A stretch of DNA of 17,214 nucleotides from Candidatus Zixiibacteriota bacterium (GCA_029933635.1 JAOZNS010000034.1:1-17214); one strand, 5' to 3'. Shown: positions 8,409-16,049, numbered from the stretch's first letter. Notes: a model not told the origin generated them from the letters alone. Numbers and translations are program-made.

Positions 8409-9694
8409 AAGAGAAAAAGGTATTGATCCTGGCTTATTATTTCCCTCCACTGGGCTTGGGGGGAGTGCAGAGGATTACAAAATTCGTAAAATATCTTCCC
8501 CTGTTTGGCTGGAGACCATATGTTCTGACAGTTAAAGGGATTGAATATTTAGCTCAAGATTTCTCTCTTTTGAGGGATCTTTCCCCAAAAACAAAAATCA
8601 TCCGCACCGGATCCTTTGATCCTCTGAGAGTTTGGTTCGTAGGGAAGAATATCTTGCGGACGAAAAGGGGCAAAGGAAAATTGAGCAAAATTTATAGCCT
8701 GCGAACATCGAGGTTTCTGTCTTGGCTGTTTTTCCCGGACAACAAGGTGGGCTGGATTCCCTTCGCCTTGAAGAATGGGTTATCTTTGTGCCGACGGGAG
8801 AGGTTCGATCTGATCTTTTCCACCTCACCACCACCTTCTCTGCATCTGACCGGCTATCTGCTCAAGCTGTTGACCAAAATACCTTGGATAGCGGATTTCA
8901 GAGATCCCTGGGCAGGCTATAAGTTCGGAAGCTTCCCTACTTCGATTCATCTTTTTCTCCAGAAAAGATTAGAAAAATTGATCATCGAGAAAGCCAGCCG
9001 GGTGATCACAGCTAATCTTGCCATAAAAAGGGAGCTTGAATTCCGAAATCCTCCAGCAAAAAAGATTCGTCTGGTAAGCCAGGGCTATGATGAAGATGAC
9101 TTCTCAACTTACCAAGCTGACTTATCTGATGTTTTCACCGCTGGCTATCTGGGAACACTAAGCCCGGATTGTGATCCAGAGCCTTTTTTTGATGCTTTAG
9201 GAGAGTTGATAAAAAAGGGAATGATTCCAAAGGGAAGGGTAAAATTCGTGCACGTGGGTAGAGCGGTAGGAATTGACTTACAACAAATGATTGACCAACA
9301 TGGATTGGGAGAGGTGGTCGAACGAAAGGGTTATCTTGCTCATGTCGAATCGTTGAGGGAAATGGAAAGGGTTACTCTTTTGCTTCTGGTCACCTCCAAC
9401 CATCCCTCGGTCTTCCCCGCCAAGGTGTTTGAATATCTTCGGCTCAAAAAGCCCATCTTGGGCATAGCTCCTGCAGATAGTGAGATAGCTCGGTTCCTTA
9501 CCGGAATGAAGCTCGGAAAGGTGGCATCACCTAAAGACAAAAAGGCAATCAAGGAGGCACTCCTTTCTTTTTTCTCCGATTTTCAGAAAGGCAAACTGAC
9601 CTTAGAGGTGAAGAAGGAACAGATGAAAAGATTCGAGCGAAAAGCTCTTACCCGTAAACTGGCATCTCTTTTCGATGAGGTGCTGAGCACATGA
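8393..9694 (+). CDS. Glycosyltransferase, GT4-like (GT-B fold)
   Basis: This is a second glycosyltransferase of 433 residues (429 if begun at ATG 8405). The N-terminus reads KVLILAYYFPPLGLGGVQR, the glycine-rich loop common in GT4 enzymes. The middle contains IFSTSPPPSLHLTGYLL (141-157) and IADFRDPWAGY (166-176), a signature seen in this subgroup. The donor domain has GYLGTL (251-256), VKFVHVGRAVG (283-293), HPSVFPAKVFEYLRLKKPILG (337-357), and the Glu of FEYL sits where the donor-binding Glu normally is. ATG 8405 overlaps the previous stop as ATGA and begins MKEKKVLILAYYF, so it is an equally or more likely start. The tight coupling suggests both transferases act in one glycan pathway. The exact sugar is unknown. 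Confidence 0.9.
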   Translation: MDQKMKEKKVLILAYYFPPLGLGGVQRITKFVKYLPLFGWRPYVLTVKGIEYLAQDFSLLRDLSPKTKIIRTGSFDPLRVWFVGKNILRTKRGKGKLSKIYSLRTSRFLSWLFFPDNKVGWIPFALKNGLSLCRRERFDLIFSTSPPPSLHLTGYLLKLLTKIPWIADFRDPWAGYKFGSFPTSIHLFLQKRLEKLIIEKASRVITANLAIKRELEFRNPPAKKIRLVSQGYDEDDFSTYQADLSDVFTAGYLGTLSPDCDPEPFFDALGELIKKGMIPKGRVKFVHVGRAVGIDLQQMIDQHGLGEVVERKGYLAHVESLREMERVTLLLLVTSNHPSVFPAKVFEYLRLKKPILGIAPADSEIARFLTGMKLGKVASPKDKKAIKEALLSFFSDFQKGKLTLEVKKEQMKRFERKALTRKLASLFDEVLST

Positions 9695-9706
9695 TCCCAG
9701 TTAAAC

Positions 9707-9721
9707 TTTGACCCGGTCAAA
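9707..9721. repeat. Short palindrome after the glycosyltransferase operon
   Basis: TTTGACC and GGTCAAA flank a single C, making a 15-base near-perfect palindrome 12 bases after the glycosyltransferase stop. There is no T-run after it and the loop is too small for a normal terminator hairpin, so it may be a protein-binding site. The rest of the gap to base 9850 shows nothing I can identify. Confidence 0.3.
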
Positions 9722-9850
9722 ATGCTGGTTCATCGAGAGGTTGCCGGGCCGGTTGACTCAGATGAAATTGAATCCCGATGATGGAGTTCAAAGGATCTCA
9801 CAATCAAGGTAGAGTGGCACCCTCATTGATAAAAAACAAATTTACACAAT

Positions 9851-9879
9851 TTGCTTGACTTACTCGAAATTCATATATT
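9851..9879 (+). promoter_or_regulatory. Possible sigma-70 promoter for the antiporter group
   Basis: A TATATT -10 box at 9874-9879 lies 17 bases after TTGCTT at 9851-9856. A better -35 match, TTGACT, is at 9855-9860 but would leave only 13 bases of spacing. The same TATATT box occurs in the much stronger promoter at 16050. The position, about 100 bases before the antiporter start in the largest gap of this part of the window, fits a promoter. Confidence 0.35.
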
Positions 9880-9981
9880 TTTAGCCGATTGCATAAGTGA
9901 AGGTCCTTAACCTGGCTTCATTAATTCTTGTGAGCACTCGCTTTGATTTGGATTTGACCGAGGTAAACCGCGGAGGTTGAT

Positions 9982-11196
9982 TTGGAGGATATCACCAAAA
10001 TCTTTTTTGATCTTTTGATGATGTTTGCCGCCGCCAAGATCATGGGGGAGATCTTTGAAAGGATCAAACAGCCCTCGGTTATCGGGGAGATCTTAGCTGG
10101 AATGCTTTTAGGACCTTATATTTTTGGCTTGATCCATCCCTCCCAAGCAGAGACCTTTCATGTTTATAAAGTGTTAGCAGAGATCGGAGTGATAATATTG
10201 CTTTTCACCACCGGACTGCACATTCGGGTGGATGATCTATTAAGGGTGGGGCGGACCTCGTTTATGGTGGCGGTTCTGGGGGTAATCTTTCCTTTCTTCT
10301 TTGGATATCTTTTTACCTTGACTGCGGAACATAACACGATTGAGGCTATGTTTATCGGGGCGGCCATGGTGGCTACCTCGGTGGGGATAACCGCCCGAGT
10401 GTTTGCAGACCTGGGGATTCTGGATTCTCAAGTAGCTAAGGTGATACTGGGGGCGGCGGTGATCGATGACATCCTGGGTCTTCTGGTCTTGGCAGTGGTT
10501 ACCGGCTTGGGAAAGGGAAACATCTCCTACGTGAAGATAACCTTGGTTACCTTAGAGGCCGCCGGCTTCATATTCTTCCTTATTATAATAGGGAAAAGAT
10601 TGATCTACAAAGTGGCACCCACCTTTAATTTTGTGAAGACCAGAAACGGACCCTTCGTTTTGGCGGTTCTGTTTTGCCTGGGTCTTTCTGCGGTGGCAAG
10701 CTATATCGACTTAGCCGCCATCGTGGGAGCTTTCATGGCGGGAATGGTCTTAGCTGAGCTTAACATAGAATTTAAGCTCTCCTCCAGATTTGAATCCTTA
10801 TATGATTTTTTGGTTCCCTTCTTCTTCGTGGTGATGGGAATACAGGTGGATTTATCGGTTTTCATCAAATTTAATCTCTTGGGCGCCGCACTGATTCTCA
10901 CCCTCTTTGCCATTTTGGGGAAGTTGTTGGGCTGTGGGTTGGGGGCTTTTGGCTTGGGCTGGAAGGAGGCTTCGGTGGTGGGAGTGGGAATGGTGCCCCG
11001 AGGAGAGGTGGGAATGATCGTCGCCTCCATCGGATTGGGAATGGGTGCCATCTCCTCAAATCTTTATTCTATCGTGATATTTATGGTGATCGTCACCACC
11101 CTTCTCACCCCCCCAATTTTAGCAAAAATGATCGCAAAAAAATTCGTCAGGAAAAAACAGAAAGAAAAGCAAGAGGAGATACCGGTGGATCTGTAA
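9982..11196 (+). CDS. CPA2-family cation/proton antiporter (Kef/NapA type)
   Basis: This integral membrane antiporter of 404 residues exchanges Na+ or K+ for H+ across the inner membrane. About 11-13 hydrophobic segments cover nearly the whole chain. Family marks include IKQPSVIGEILAGMLLGP (28-45), LLFTTGLHI (73-81), GITARVFADLGI (135-146) and AVIDDILGL (159-167). The Asp162-Asp163 pair is the ion-binding pair of electrogenic CPA2 members; KefC-type proteins usually have QD. A basic residue occurs in MVPRGEVGM (337-345) at the place of the conserved Lys/Arg. Translation starts at TTG 9982, supported by GGAGG about 5 bases upstream. It lacks the cytoplasmic RCK/TrkA domain of full-length KefB/C and ends in a short charged tail. 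An RCK-bearing channel gene follows after 65 bases. Ion preference cannot be assigned. Confidence 0.92.
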   Translation: MEDITKIFFDLLMMFAAAKIMGEIFERIKQPSVIGEILAGMLLGPYIFGLIHPSQAETFHVYKVLAEIGVIILLFTTGLHIRVDDLLRVGRTSFMVAVLGVIFPFFFGYLFTLTAEHNTIEAMFIGAAMVATSVGITARVFADLGILDSQVAKVILGAAVIDDILGLLVLAVVTGLGKGNISYVKITLVTLEAAGFIFFLIIIGKRLIYKVAPTFNFVKTRNGPFVLAVLFCLGLSAVASYIDLAAIVGAFMAGMVLAELNIEFKLSSRFESLYDFLVPFFFVVMGIQVDLSVFIKFNLLGAALILTLFAILGKLLGCGLGAFGLGWKEASVVGVGMVPRGEVGMIVASIGLGMGAISSNLYSIVIFMVIVTTLLTPPILAKMIAKKFVRKKQKEKQEEIPVDL

Positions 11197-11261
11197 AAAA
11201 GTTAGATTTGGGTTCCAGAAAAACAAAAAATCAAACCAAAGAGACTTAGCGAGGATCAAAC

Positions 11262-12260
11262 TTGGAACTGGAAAGAAAGTTCAGATTCGTTTTGGTGATT
11301 TTAGTCTCAGTGATCATTTTTGGAACGATGGGTTATGCCATCATTGAAAGGTGGACCCTTCTGGATGCTTTATATATGACCTTCATCACCTTATCCACGG
11401 TAGGGTTTCGTGAGGTATATGTTCTTTCACCATCTGGAAGGGTATTTACCATGATTCTGATTGTGGTGGGCGTGGCCGGGGCGGCTTACACCATCAGGAT
11501 CATAGGTGAGTTGATAGTTGAGGGCGAAATAAAAAGACTTTTAGGGAGAAGAAAAATGGAGAAAGGGTTGAAGAAGCTGGCAGATCATTATATCGTATGC
11601 GGTTTCGGCCGGGTGGGAGCAAGGATAGCCAAGGAGTTAGGTGCACGAAAAGTTCCCTTTGTCGTCATCGATAAGGACCCTCAGCGGATTGAGCAGGCAG
11701 AAAAGGATGGATTTCTTTTCATTCAGGGGGATTCCACCTCCGATCAGACCTTGATCGATGCGGGGATAGAGAGGGCTCGGGCACTTATCACCGCGGTAGC
11801 CAATGAGGCGGATGCTGTGTTTATCGTTCTATCAGCCCGCCAGCTTAATCCCCGGCTTTTCATCACCGCAAGGGCAGAATCGGAGGAGGGCAAAAAGAAA
11901 CTTCTGCGCGCTGGGGCCAACAAGGTGATCTCGCCATATAAAATTGGCGCCATACGAATGGCTCTTACCACCCTGAGACCTAATCTGGTCGATTTCATGC
12001 AGGTGATCACCTTTGATAAAGAGACCGGCCTCACCATTGAGGAGATTCAGATAAAGCCGGGCTCACCTTTGATCCGATCCACCCTCAGAGATTGTGCCAT
12101 GCGTAAGGAATTCGGCATAATGGTGGCGGGAATAAAGAAGGTGGGCAAGGACGTGTTCTTGAATCCTTCCCCTGAGACGAAAATTGAGGCTGGCGATATC
12201 TTGATCGTGATTGGGGAAAAGGAAGGATTGGAGAGGCTGGCGGAGCTGACCGGGGGTTAA
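11262..12260 (+). CDS. Two-helix potassium channel with RCK (TrkA-N and TrkA-C) domains
   Basis: This 332-residue membrane protein has the MthK-like plan. It has helix 1 (about 9-27), a pore helix and filter TFITLSTVGFREV (40-52), helix 2 (about 61-82), an RCK-N Rossmann domain starting IVCGFGRVGARIAKEL (111-126) with the acidic VIDKD (135-139), and an RCK-C domain (about 245-325, ending AGDILIVIGEKEGLERL). It would conduct K+ as a tetramer gated by ligands on the RCK ring. The filter reads TVGFRE instead of TVGYGD, with Arg50 at the second filter glycine. The TTG 11262 start is supported by a weak GAGGA upstream. An internal ATG at 11556 (Met99), with AGGGAG 7 bases before it, sits exactly between membrane and RCK parts. 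galT follows after 24 bases. Confidence 0.9.
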   Translation: MELERKFRFVLVILVSVIIFGTMGYAIIERWTLLDALYMTFITLSTVGFREVYVLSPSGRVFTMILIVVGVAGAAYTIRIIGELIVEGEIKRLLGRRKMEKGLKKLADHYIVCGFGRVGARIAKELGARKVPFVVIDKDPQRIEQAEKDGFLFIQGDSTSDQTLIDAGIERARALITAVANEADAVFIVLSARQLNPRLFITARAESEEGKKKLLRAGANKVISPYKIGAIRMALTTLRPNLVDFMQVITFDKETGLTIEEIQIKPGSPLIRSTLRDCAMRKEFGIMVAGIKKVGKDVFLNPSPETKIEAGDILIVIGEKEGLERLAELTGG

Positions 12261-12284
12261 AAGCTTTATCAGAAGGAATAAACC

Positions 12285-13286
12285 ATGTCCGAGTTGCGAC
12301 TGAACAGAGCCACCAAGGAGTGGATCATCGTTGCTACGGAAAGGGCTAAAAGACCTCACCAGTTTCAAACCAAGATTGAAAAAAAGAAGCTGGCCCCGTA
12401 TGATCCAGCCTGTCCTTTCTGTCCGGGTAATGAAAAAGAGACCCCACCCGAAGTTTATGCAGTGAGGGAAAAGGACTCCCTTGCTGATCAGCCCGGCTGG
12501 CGCGTGAGGGTGGTAACCAACAAATTCCCCGCACTTGATCCCAAGAAGAAGTTAACGAAAATAACCGGTGATTTTTTCAGGACCGCCTCCGGGGTGGGCA
12601 AACACGAGGTGATCATCGAAGTTCCCCAGCATGACCGAAGCTTAGCCACAATGAGCGCAAAGCAGGTGGAACAGGTATGTTCGGTTTATCTGAGAAGGTA
12701 TCAAGAGCTGGAAAAGTATAAGAAGTTCAAGCTGATCTTGATCTTCAGAAACCATGGGTTGGCTGCAGGCACCTCCCTGCGACATCCACATTCTCAGTTG
12801 ATCGCCCTTCCCTTGGTGCCTGCCAGCATAAGGCACCTTCTGGAGGAAGCCATGAGATACTATGACGATCACGGCTCTTGTGTGTTCTGCGATATGATAA
12901 AAGAGGAGCTTTCAGCCAAAAGGAGGGTGATTTTCCAGAATAAAAGTTTCATTGCTTTTCATCCCTTTGCCTCCCGAACCCCCTTTGAGACTTGGATAGT
13001 TCCCAAAAAACATCATGCCTGTTTCGGAAACATTTCCTCAGATGAAGCGAAATCCCTCTCCGTCGTGCTGAGGCATGTTTTGAGGCAAATGCACGCCAAG
13101 CTGAACGATCCGAATTATAATCTGATAATTCGAACCGCTCCCATCAAGGATGCAGAGGAGGATTACTATCACTGGTATGTTCAGATTCTTCCTCGTTTGA
13201 CCACGCCGGCTGGATTTGAGTTAGGCTCCGGAGTCTACATCAATACCGTTCTTCCGGAGGAGACCGCCAAATTTATCAAAGAATAA
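12285..13286 (+). CDS. galT: Galactose-1-phosphate uridylyltransferase
   Basis: This enzyme of the Leloir pathway exchanges galactose 1-phosphate with UDP-glucose to give UDP-galactose and glucose 1-phosphate through a uridylyl-histidine intermediate. The 333 residues have the HIT-superfamily GalT layout. Visible are zinc ligands Cys43 and Cys46 (CPFCPGNE), His116 (VPQHDRSL) and His167, and the active site HPHSQ (167-171), in which His169 is the expected nucleophile and Gln171 its helper. FHPFASRTPFETWIVPKKH (225-243) and HWYVQILPRL (296-305) are typical of the C-terminal half. A further CVFC pair (199-202) is present, as in many bacterial GalT proteins. ATG 12285 has AGAAGGA about 8 bases upstream. 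No galK or galE lies nearby. A related nucleotidyl transferase of the family is possible but less likely. Confidence 0.93.
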   Translation: MSELRLNRATKEWIIVATERAKRPHQFQTKIEKKKLAPYDPACPFCPGNEKETPPEVYAVREKDSLADQPGWRVRVVTNKFPALDPKKKLTKITGDFFRTASGVGKHEVIIEVPQHDRSLATMSAKQVEQVCSVYLRRYQELEKYKKFKLILIFRNHGLAAGTSLRHPHSQLIALPLVPASIRHLLEEAMRYYDDHGSCVFCDMIKEELSAKRRVIFQNKSFIAFHPFASRTPFETWIVPKKHHACFGNISSDEAKSLSVVLRHVLRQMHAKLNDPNYNLIIRTAPIKDAEEDYYHWYVQILPRLTTPAGFELGSGVYINTVLPEETAKFIKE

Positions 13287-13370
13287 AATTTCTCTTCAAA
13301 GGAAGGTTAAAGCTTCTGACACACCATAGATAACCATGTTTCTTTTGTTGTTTTATGGTTTGGTTTAAAA

Positions 13371-14927
13371 ATGGAAAAGGACAAAGAAGCAGAAAAACTC
13401 TCCTTCCCTGAAGATCAGATTGCAGTGGAAGAGAAGTTAACCGAAGCTGAGATCAGATTTGAGAGATGGCGCAAGACCGCTGGTCTGTTTTTGGGACCGG
13501 CGATTTTTCTTTTGCTTTTTTCCCTTCCCTTTTCAAGTTTGAGCCCACAAGCACACAGGCTTTTAGCCATATTGGGTCTGGTTATAATCTTCTGGGTGAC
13601 CGAGCCTGTTCCCATTCCGGTAACTGCTCTTCTGGGAGCGGTCTTCTGTGTGATTTTTGGGGTGGGTTCAGATAAGGAGGTTTTAGCTCCATTTGCTCAT
13701 CCCATAGTTTTCCTTTTTATCGGAAGCTTCATCATAGCCGAGGCGATGAAGGTGCATGGTCTGGACAGGAGATTTGCCTATTTTATTCTTTCTGTCCGCT
13801 GGGTGGGAAACAGTTCCTATCGAATACTTTTTGCCATCGGGCTGATCTCAGCATGTTTGTCCATGTGGATTTCCAACACCGCCACCACCGCCATGCTTTT
13901 TCCCATCGCTTTAGGAATACTCAGAGCCTTAGACGAGATAGAGAGGAGGATAAATTTCAAGAGACTGGGCACCGGCATGATGCTTCTGGTGGCTTATGCC
14001 GGCTCGGTTGGGGGGATAGCCACCCCGGTGGGAACCCCGCCCAATCTGATCGGGATAGGAATGATCGATCGTCTGGTGGGCAAAAAGATCTCCTTTTTCG
14101 AATGGATGAGTTTCGCTTTGCCGATCACCCTGATCATGTTTGGGGTTCTCTTTTTGCTGGTAGTTATCTTGCATCCTCCGGAGAAGAGAAAGCTTTCTGG
14201 GATTCGGGAATATATAAAGGAAAGAAAAGATAAACTGGGAAGGTGGAGAAGGGGTGAGAGGAACGCTCTGGTGGCTTTTAGCTTGGCGGTCACATTATGG
14301 ATTCTGCCCGGTCTGTTTGCCTTATTGGGAAAAGGATTTGTCCCGCATCGATCTTTTTTCAAGTCTCATCTTCCGGAAGCTGTAGCCGCTCTTTTGGCCG
14401 CTTCATTTTTATTTATCCTGCCGACCGACTGGAAGAAAAGGGAGTTTACCCTAAGCTGGAGGCAGGCGGCCAAGATAGATTGGGGAACCATCATCCTTTT
14501 CGGCGGGGGACTAACTTTAGGAAGTTTGATGTTTTCCACCAAGCTGGCAGATGCGATAGGTGCAACTCTTATGAGCATAACCGGCGCCAGCTCTCAATGG
14601 GGGATTACCTTTTTAGCCATTTTTCTGGGGATTCTGATGAGCGAGACCACCTCCAACACCGCCTCTGCCAACATGGTGGTCCCGGTGATGATCGCCATCG
14701 CTGGTGCCTCGGGCGTAAATGCGATTCCACCCGCTTTAGGTGCATGCTTGGGCGCCAGCTTTGGATTCATGTTGCCGGTTTCCACCCCGCCCAACGCCAT
14801 AGTTTACAGCTCCGGAAAAATTCCCATCACCAAGATGATCAAGACCGGAATATTCTTTGATCTCTCCGGGTTGATCCTCATCTGGGTTGCATTGAGAATT
14901 CTGTGTCCACTTTTAGGTTTGATGTAA
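13371..14927 (+). CDS. SLC13/DASS family sodium-coupled anion (di/tricarboxylate) transporter
   Basis: This 518-residue inner-membrane symporter probably imports dicarboxylates such as succinate or malate with Na+; sulfate or other anions are possible in the family. After a charged N-terminal tail of about 37 residues come many hydrophobic segments arranged as an inverted repeat. Each half carries the substrate/sodium motif Ser-Asn-Thr (MWISNTATTA at 165-174; SETTSNTASANMVVP at 424-438) and a partner TPPN (GTPPNLIG at 221-228; STPPNAIVY at 471-479). VTEPVPIPVTALLG (76-89) is a further family mark. ATG 13371 is the start, without a strong ribosome binding site in the A/T-rich leader. It lies 84 bases after galT and may or may not share its transcript. 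Confidence 0.95.
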   Translation: MEKDKEAEKLSFPEDQIAVEEKLTEAEIRFERWRKTAGLFLGPAIFLLLFSLPFSSLSPQAHRLLAILGLVIIFWVTEPVPIPVTALLGAVFCVIFGVGSDKEVLAPFAHPIVFLFIGSFIIAEAMKVHGLDRRFAYFILSVRWVGNSSYRILFAIGLISACLSMWISNTATTAMLFPIALGILRALDEIERRINFKRLGTGMMLLVAYAGSVGGIATPVGTPPNLIGIGMIDRLVGKKISFFEWMSFALPITLIMFGVLFLLVVILHPPEKRKLSGIREYIKERKDKLGRWRRGERNALVAFSLAVTLWILPGLFALLGKGFVPHRSFFKSHLPEAVAALLAASFLFILPTDWKKREFTLSWRQAAKIDWGTIILFGGGLTLGSLMFSTKLADAIGATLMSITGASSQWGITFLAIFLGILMSETTSNTASANMVVPVMIAIAGASGVNAIPPALGACLGASFGFMLPVSTPPNAIVYSSGKIPITKMIKTGIFFDLSGLILIWVALRILCPLLGLM

Positions 14928-14955
14928 AAAACCTCTGCAGATGTCCATCTACAGC

Positions 14956-14988
14956 GAGGGAATGCGCAGGAGGTCCCTCTTCTTATTG
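14956..14988 (+). terminator. Possible terminator after the DASS gene
   Basis: GAGGGA (14956-14961) can pair with TCCCTC (14974-14979) around a 12-base loop, and the hairpin is followed by TTCTTATT. An alternative imperfect hairpin (CCTCTGCAGAT with ATCTACAGCGAGG) lies just before it at 14932-14959. The stem is short and the T-run is interrupted, so this is a weak call. Confidence 0.3.
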
Positions 14989-15062
14989 AGGTCGTGTCAC
15001 AATGTAGTTGCCTGATTTATATTGAGATTATGTCGCAATGTAGTTGCCTGATTTATCAGGCA
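14985..15062 (+). repeat. 36-base tandem duplication ending in a GTAG-headed hairpin
   Basis: Two adjacent copies (14985-15020 and 15021-15056) are 36 bases each and differ at 4 positions. Both contain CAATGTAGTTGCCTGATTTA. In the second copy the sequence goes on to complete a hairpin, with TGCCTGAT (15045-15052) and ATCAGGCA (15055-15062) around TT, preceded by GTAG (15040-15043). In the first copy the right arm is missing. The same hairpin recurs in inverted orientation at 15542-15564. Confidence 0.85.
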
Positions 15063-15316
15063 GAACAAAAAGCGCCCGATGAATTGGGCCCCCACGATAC
15101 GTCAAATGGAGAGATGGAACAAGGGGGAGGCAAAGATGTGGTCGAATATGCTGTCAACCATGGGTCAAAAACCTATTTGACAAAGCTTGCTTAAAGAATT
15201 TGGTCAGCACAAATATATTTCTGGTCAGGTAAGAAAAAAATCTGAACCTTTCAGCTTTCGTCAACGTAGTGTTGCGTGACATTAATTGTTGATGTTTTGA
15301 TGTAACCTGTTAACTC

Positions 15317-15373
15317 CGTAGAGCGGGCACCCATGCCCGCCCGATGGAGGCGGGGCTGGGAGCCCCGCCTACG
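15317..15373. repeat. GC-rich BIME-like pair of REP hairpins
   Basis: CGTAG (15317-15321) and CTACG (15369-15373) bound two strong hairpins in opposite orientation. The first pairs GCGGGCA (15323-15329) with TGCCCGC (15334-15340). The second pairs GGCGGGGCT (15349-15357) with AGCCCCGCC (15361-15369). Read on its own strand, each hairpin is preceded by GTAG, the tetranucleotide found 5' of REP palindromes mobilised by RAYT-type tyrosine transposases. No RAYT gene is present in the window. The GC content contrasts sharply with the AT-rich surroundings. Confidence 0.75.
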
Positions 15374-15378
15374 AGTCG

Positions 15379-15401
15379 GTAGTGGCAAAATTTATTAAGC
15401 T
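15379..15401 (+). repeat. Degenerate GTAG-headed AT-rich REP-like copy
   Basis: GTAG (15379-15382) followed by TGGCAAAATTTATTAAGC matches, with a few changes, the element at 15507-15529 (GTAG then TTGCTCAATTTATTGAGCA). It looks like a decayed copy of the same AT-rich hairpin family. Confidence 0.4.
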
Positions 15402-15471
15402 AAAGAGTTGATGACCATCAGAAGATGGTATATCATGAATAGTTTTATTTATCAAGTATTTATTGTCACAC

Positions 15472-15597
15472 AGCAGTAGTGGATTGTAACATAAATTCCC
15501 GATACTGTAGTTGCTCAATTTATTGAGCATCCTTGTCACTATGCCTGATAAATCAGGTAACTACAATAGTGCATAAATTTATGTTACAGAGCAGTAG
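15472..15597. repeat. MITE-like inverted-repeat element with flanking direct repeat
   Basis: A 13-base terminal inverted repeat, TGTAACATAAATT at 15485-15497 and AATTTATGTTACA at 15576-15588, encloses two oppositely oriented GTAG-headed hairpins. The plus-strand one at 15507-15529 pairs TGCTCAAT with ATTGAGCA. The minus-strand one at 15542-15564 pairs CCTGAT with ATCAGG. Outside the arms lies a direct repeat AGCAGTAG (15472-15479 and 15590-15597), which could be a target duplication, although the spacing to the arms differs (5 bases against 1). No coding capacity is present. It could be a small non-autonomous element or a BIME-like REP pair. Confidence 0.65.
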
Positions 15598-15613
15598 GTT
15601 CAAAAAATTGTTA

Positions 15614-15650
15614 AGCCCTCCGAAGGTCAGACGGGGTGATTCTGAGGGCT
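15614..15650. repeat. Inverted repeat AGCCCTC/GAGGGCT
   Basis: AGCCCTC (15614-15620) pairs with GAGGGCT (15644-15650) around a 23-base loop, just downstream of the MITE-like element. No T-run follows. The next stretch, to base 16049, shows only open frames without start-site support or recognisable similarity. Bases 15785-15890 are less AT-rich than their surroundings and may be the remnant of something, but I cannot name it. Confidence 0.4.
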
Positions 15651-16049
15651 AAAGAAATTAAATCGCTTTGCCGATAAACTGGATGTGCCCTGAAAGCCAC
15701 AAGAGTTGGGTACCTTTTTTGAGGATATCTCAATTTATGAAAAAGACTCAAATTTATAGGAAAAAGAAAATGTTCCCTTTTCTCCTCAGAATGTCCAGCA
15801 CACCAAAGGGTGAGGTCCACCGGGATGCACTGCAGGAGGCATGCCGTCGGACTTTAAGCCTGAACCGTCCAGGTTGGCTTTTGATTTAAGCGTTATGTTC
15901 CCCTACCAATTCTGATGATATTTTAAAGATTCGATTTAAGTGGCTTTTAAAGTAAAAGGATTTGGGCAAAAAATTTCAGTGGTCAAAAACAAAAAATTGT
16001 TTAAGAGAATATGCGTAAGTTTAATTTTTTCAAATTCTTAAAATTTTTC

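Larger units (their letters stand above)
14928..16049. other. Gene-free repeat island
   Basis: These 1.1 kb between the DASS gene and the next promoter have no open frame that looks like a protein. They contain, in order, a possible terminator, the 36-base tandem repeat, a GC-rich BIME-like pair, a degenerate REP-like copy, the MITE-like element and an AGCCCTC inverted repeat. From about 15890 to 16049 the sequence is strongly AT-rich. The island separates a metabolic gene group from a surface-protein gene and may be a landing site for small mobile repeats. Confidence 0.7.

Noticed and set aside
13333..13361. AACCAT/ATGGTT inverted repeat before the DASS gene
   Set aside because: Six-base arms with a 17-base loop in AT-rich DNA are expected by chance.
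13853..14860. Long plus-strand frames inside the DASS gene (13853-14233, 14297-14860)
   Set aside because: They are out-of-frame reads of a clearly recognised transporter; composition is not protein-like.
14985..15056. CRISPR-like 36-base direct repeats
   Set aside because: Only two copies, directly adjacent with no spacer, four mismatches and no cas genes; a tandem duplication explains it.
14994..15194. Plus-strand open frame of 66 codons
   Set aside because: It starts inside the tandem repeat, its repeated N-terminus comes from that repeat, and it has no ribosome binding site or recognisable domain.
15177..15205. TTGACA in the repeat island as a promoter
   Set aside because: No acceptable -10 box at 16-18 bases downstream and no gene to drive.
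15611..15889. Overlapping open frames on both strands (15611-15820 minus, 15668-15889 plus)
   Set aside because: No start-site support and no protein-like pattern; they fall in the repeat island.
15785..15890. Possible riboswitch or small RNA in a less AT-rich patch
   Set aside because: Short pairings are possible, but no known motif (for example c-di-GMP or cobalamin) is present and no coherent fold was found by eye.
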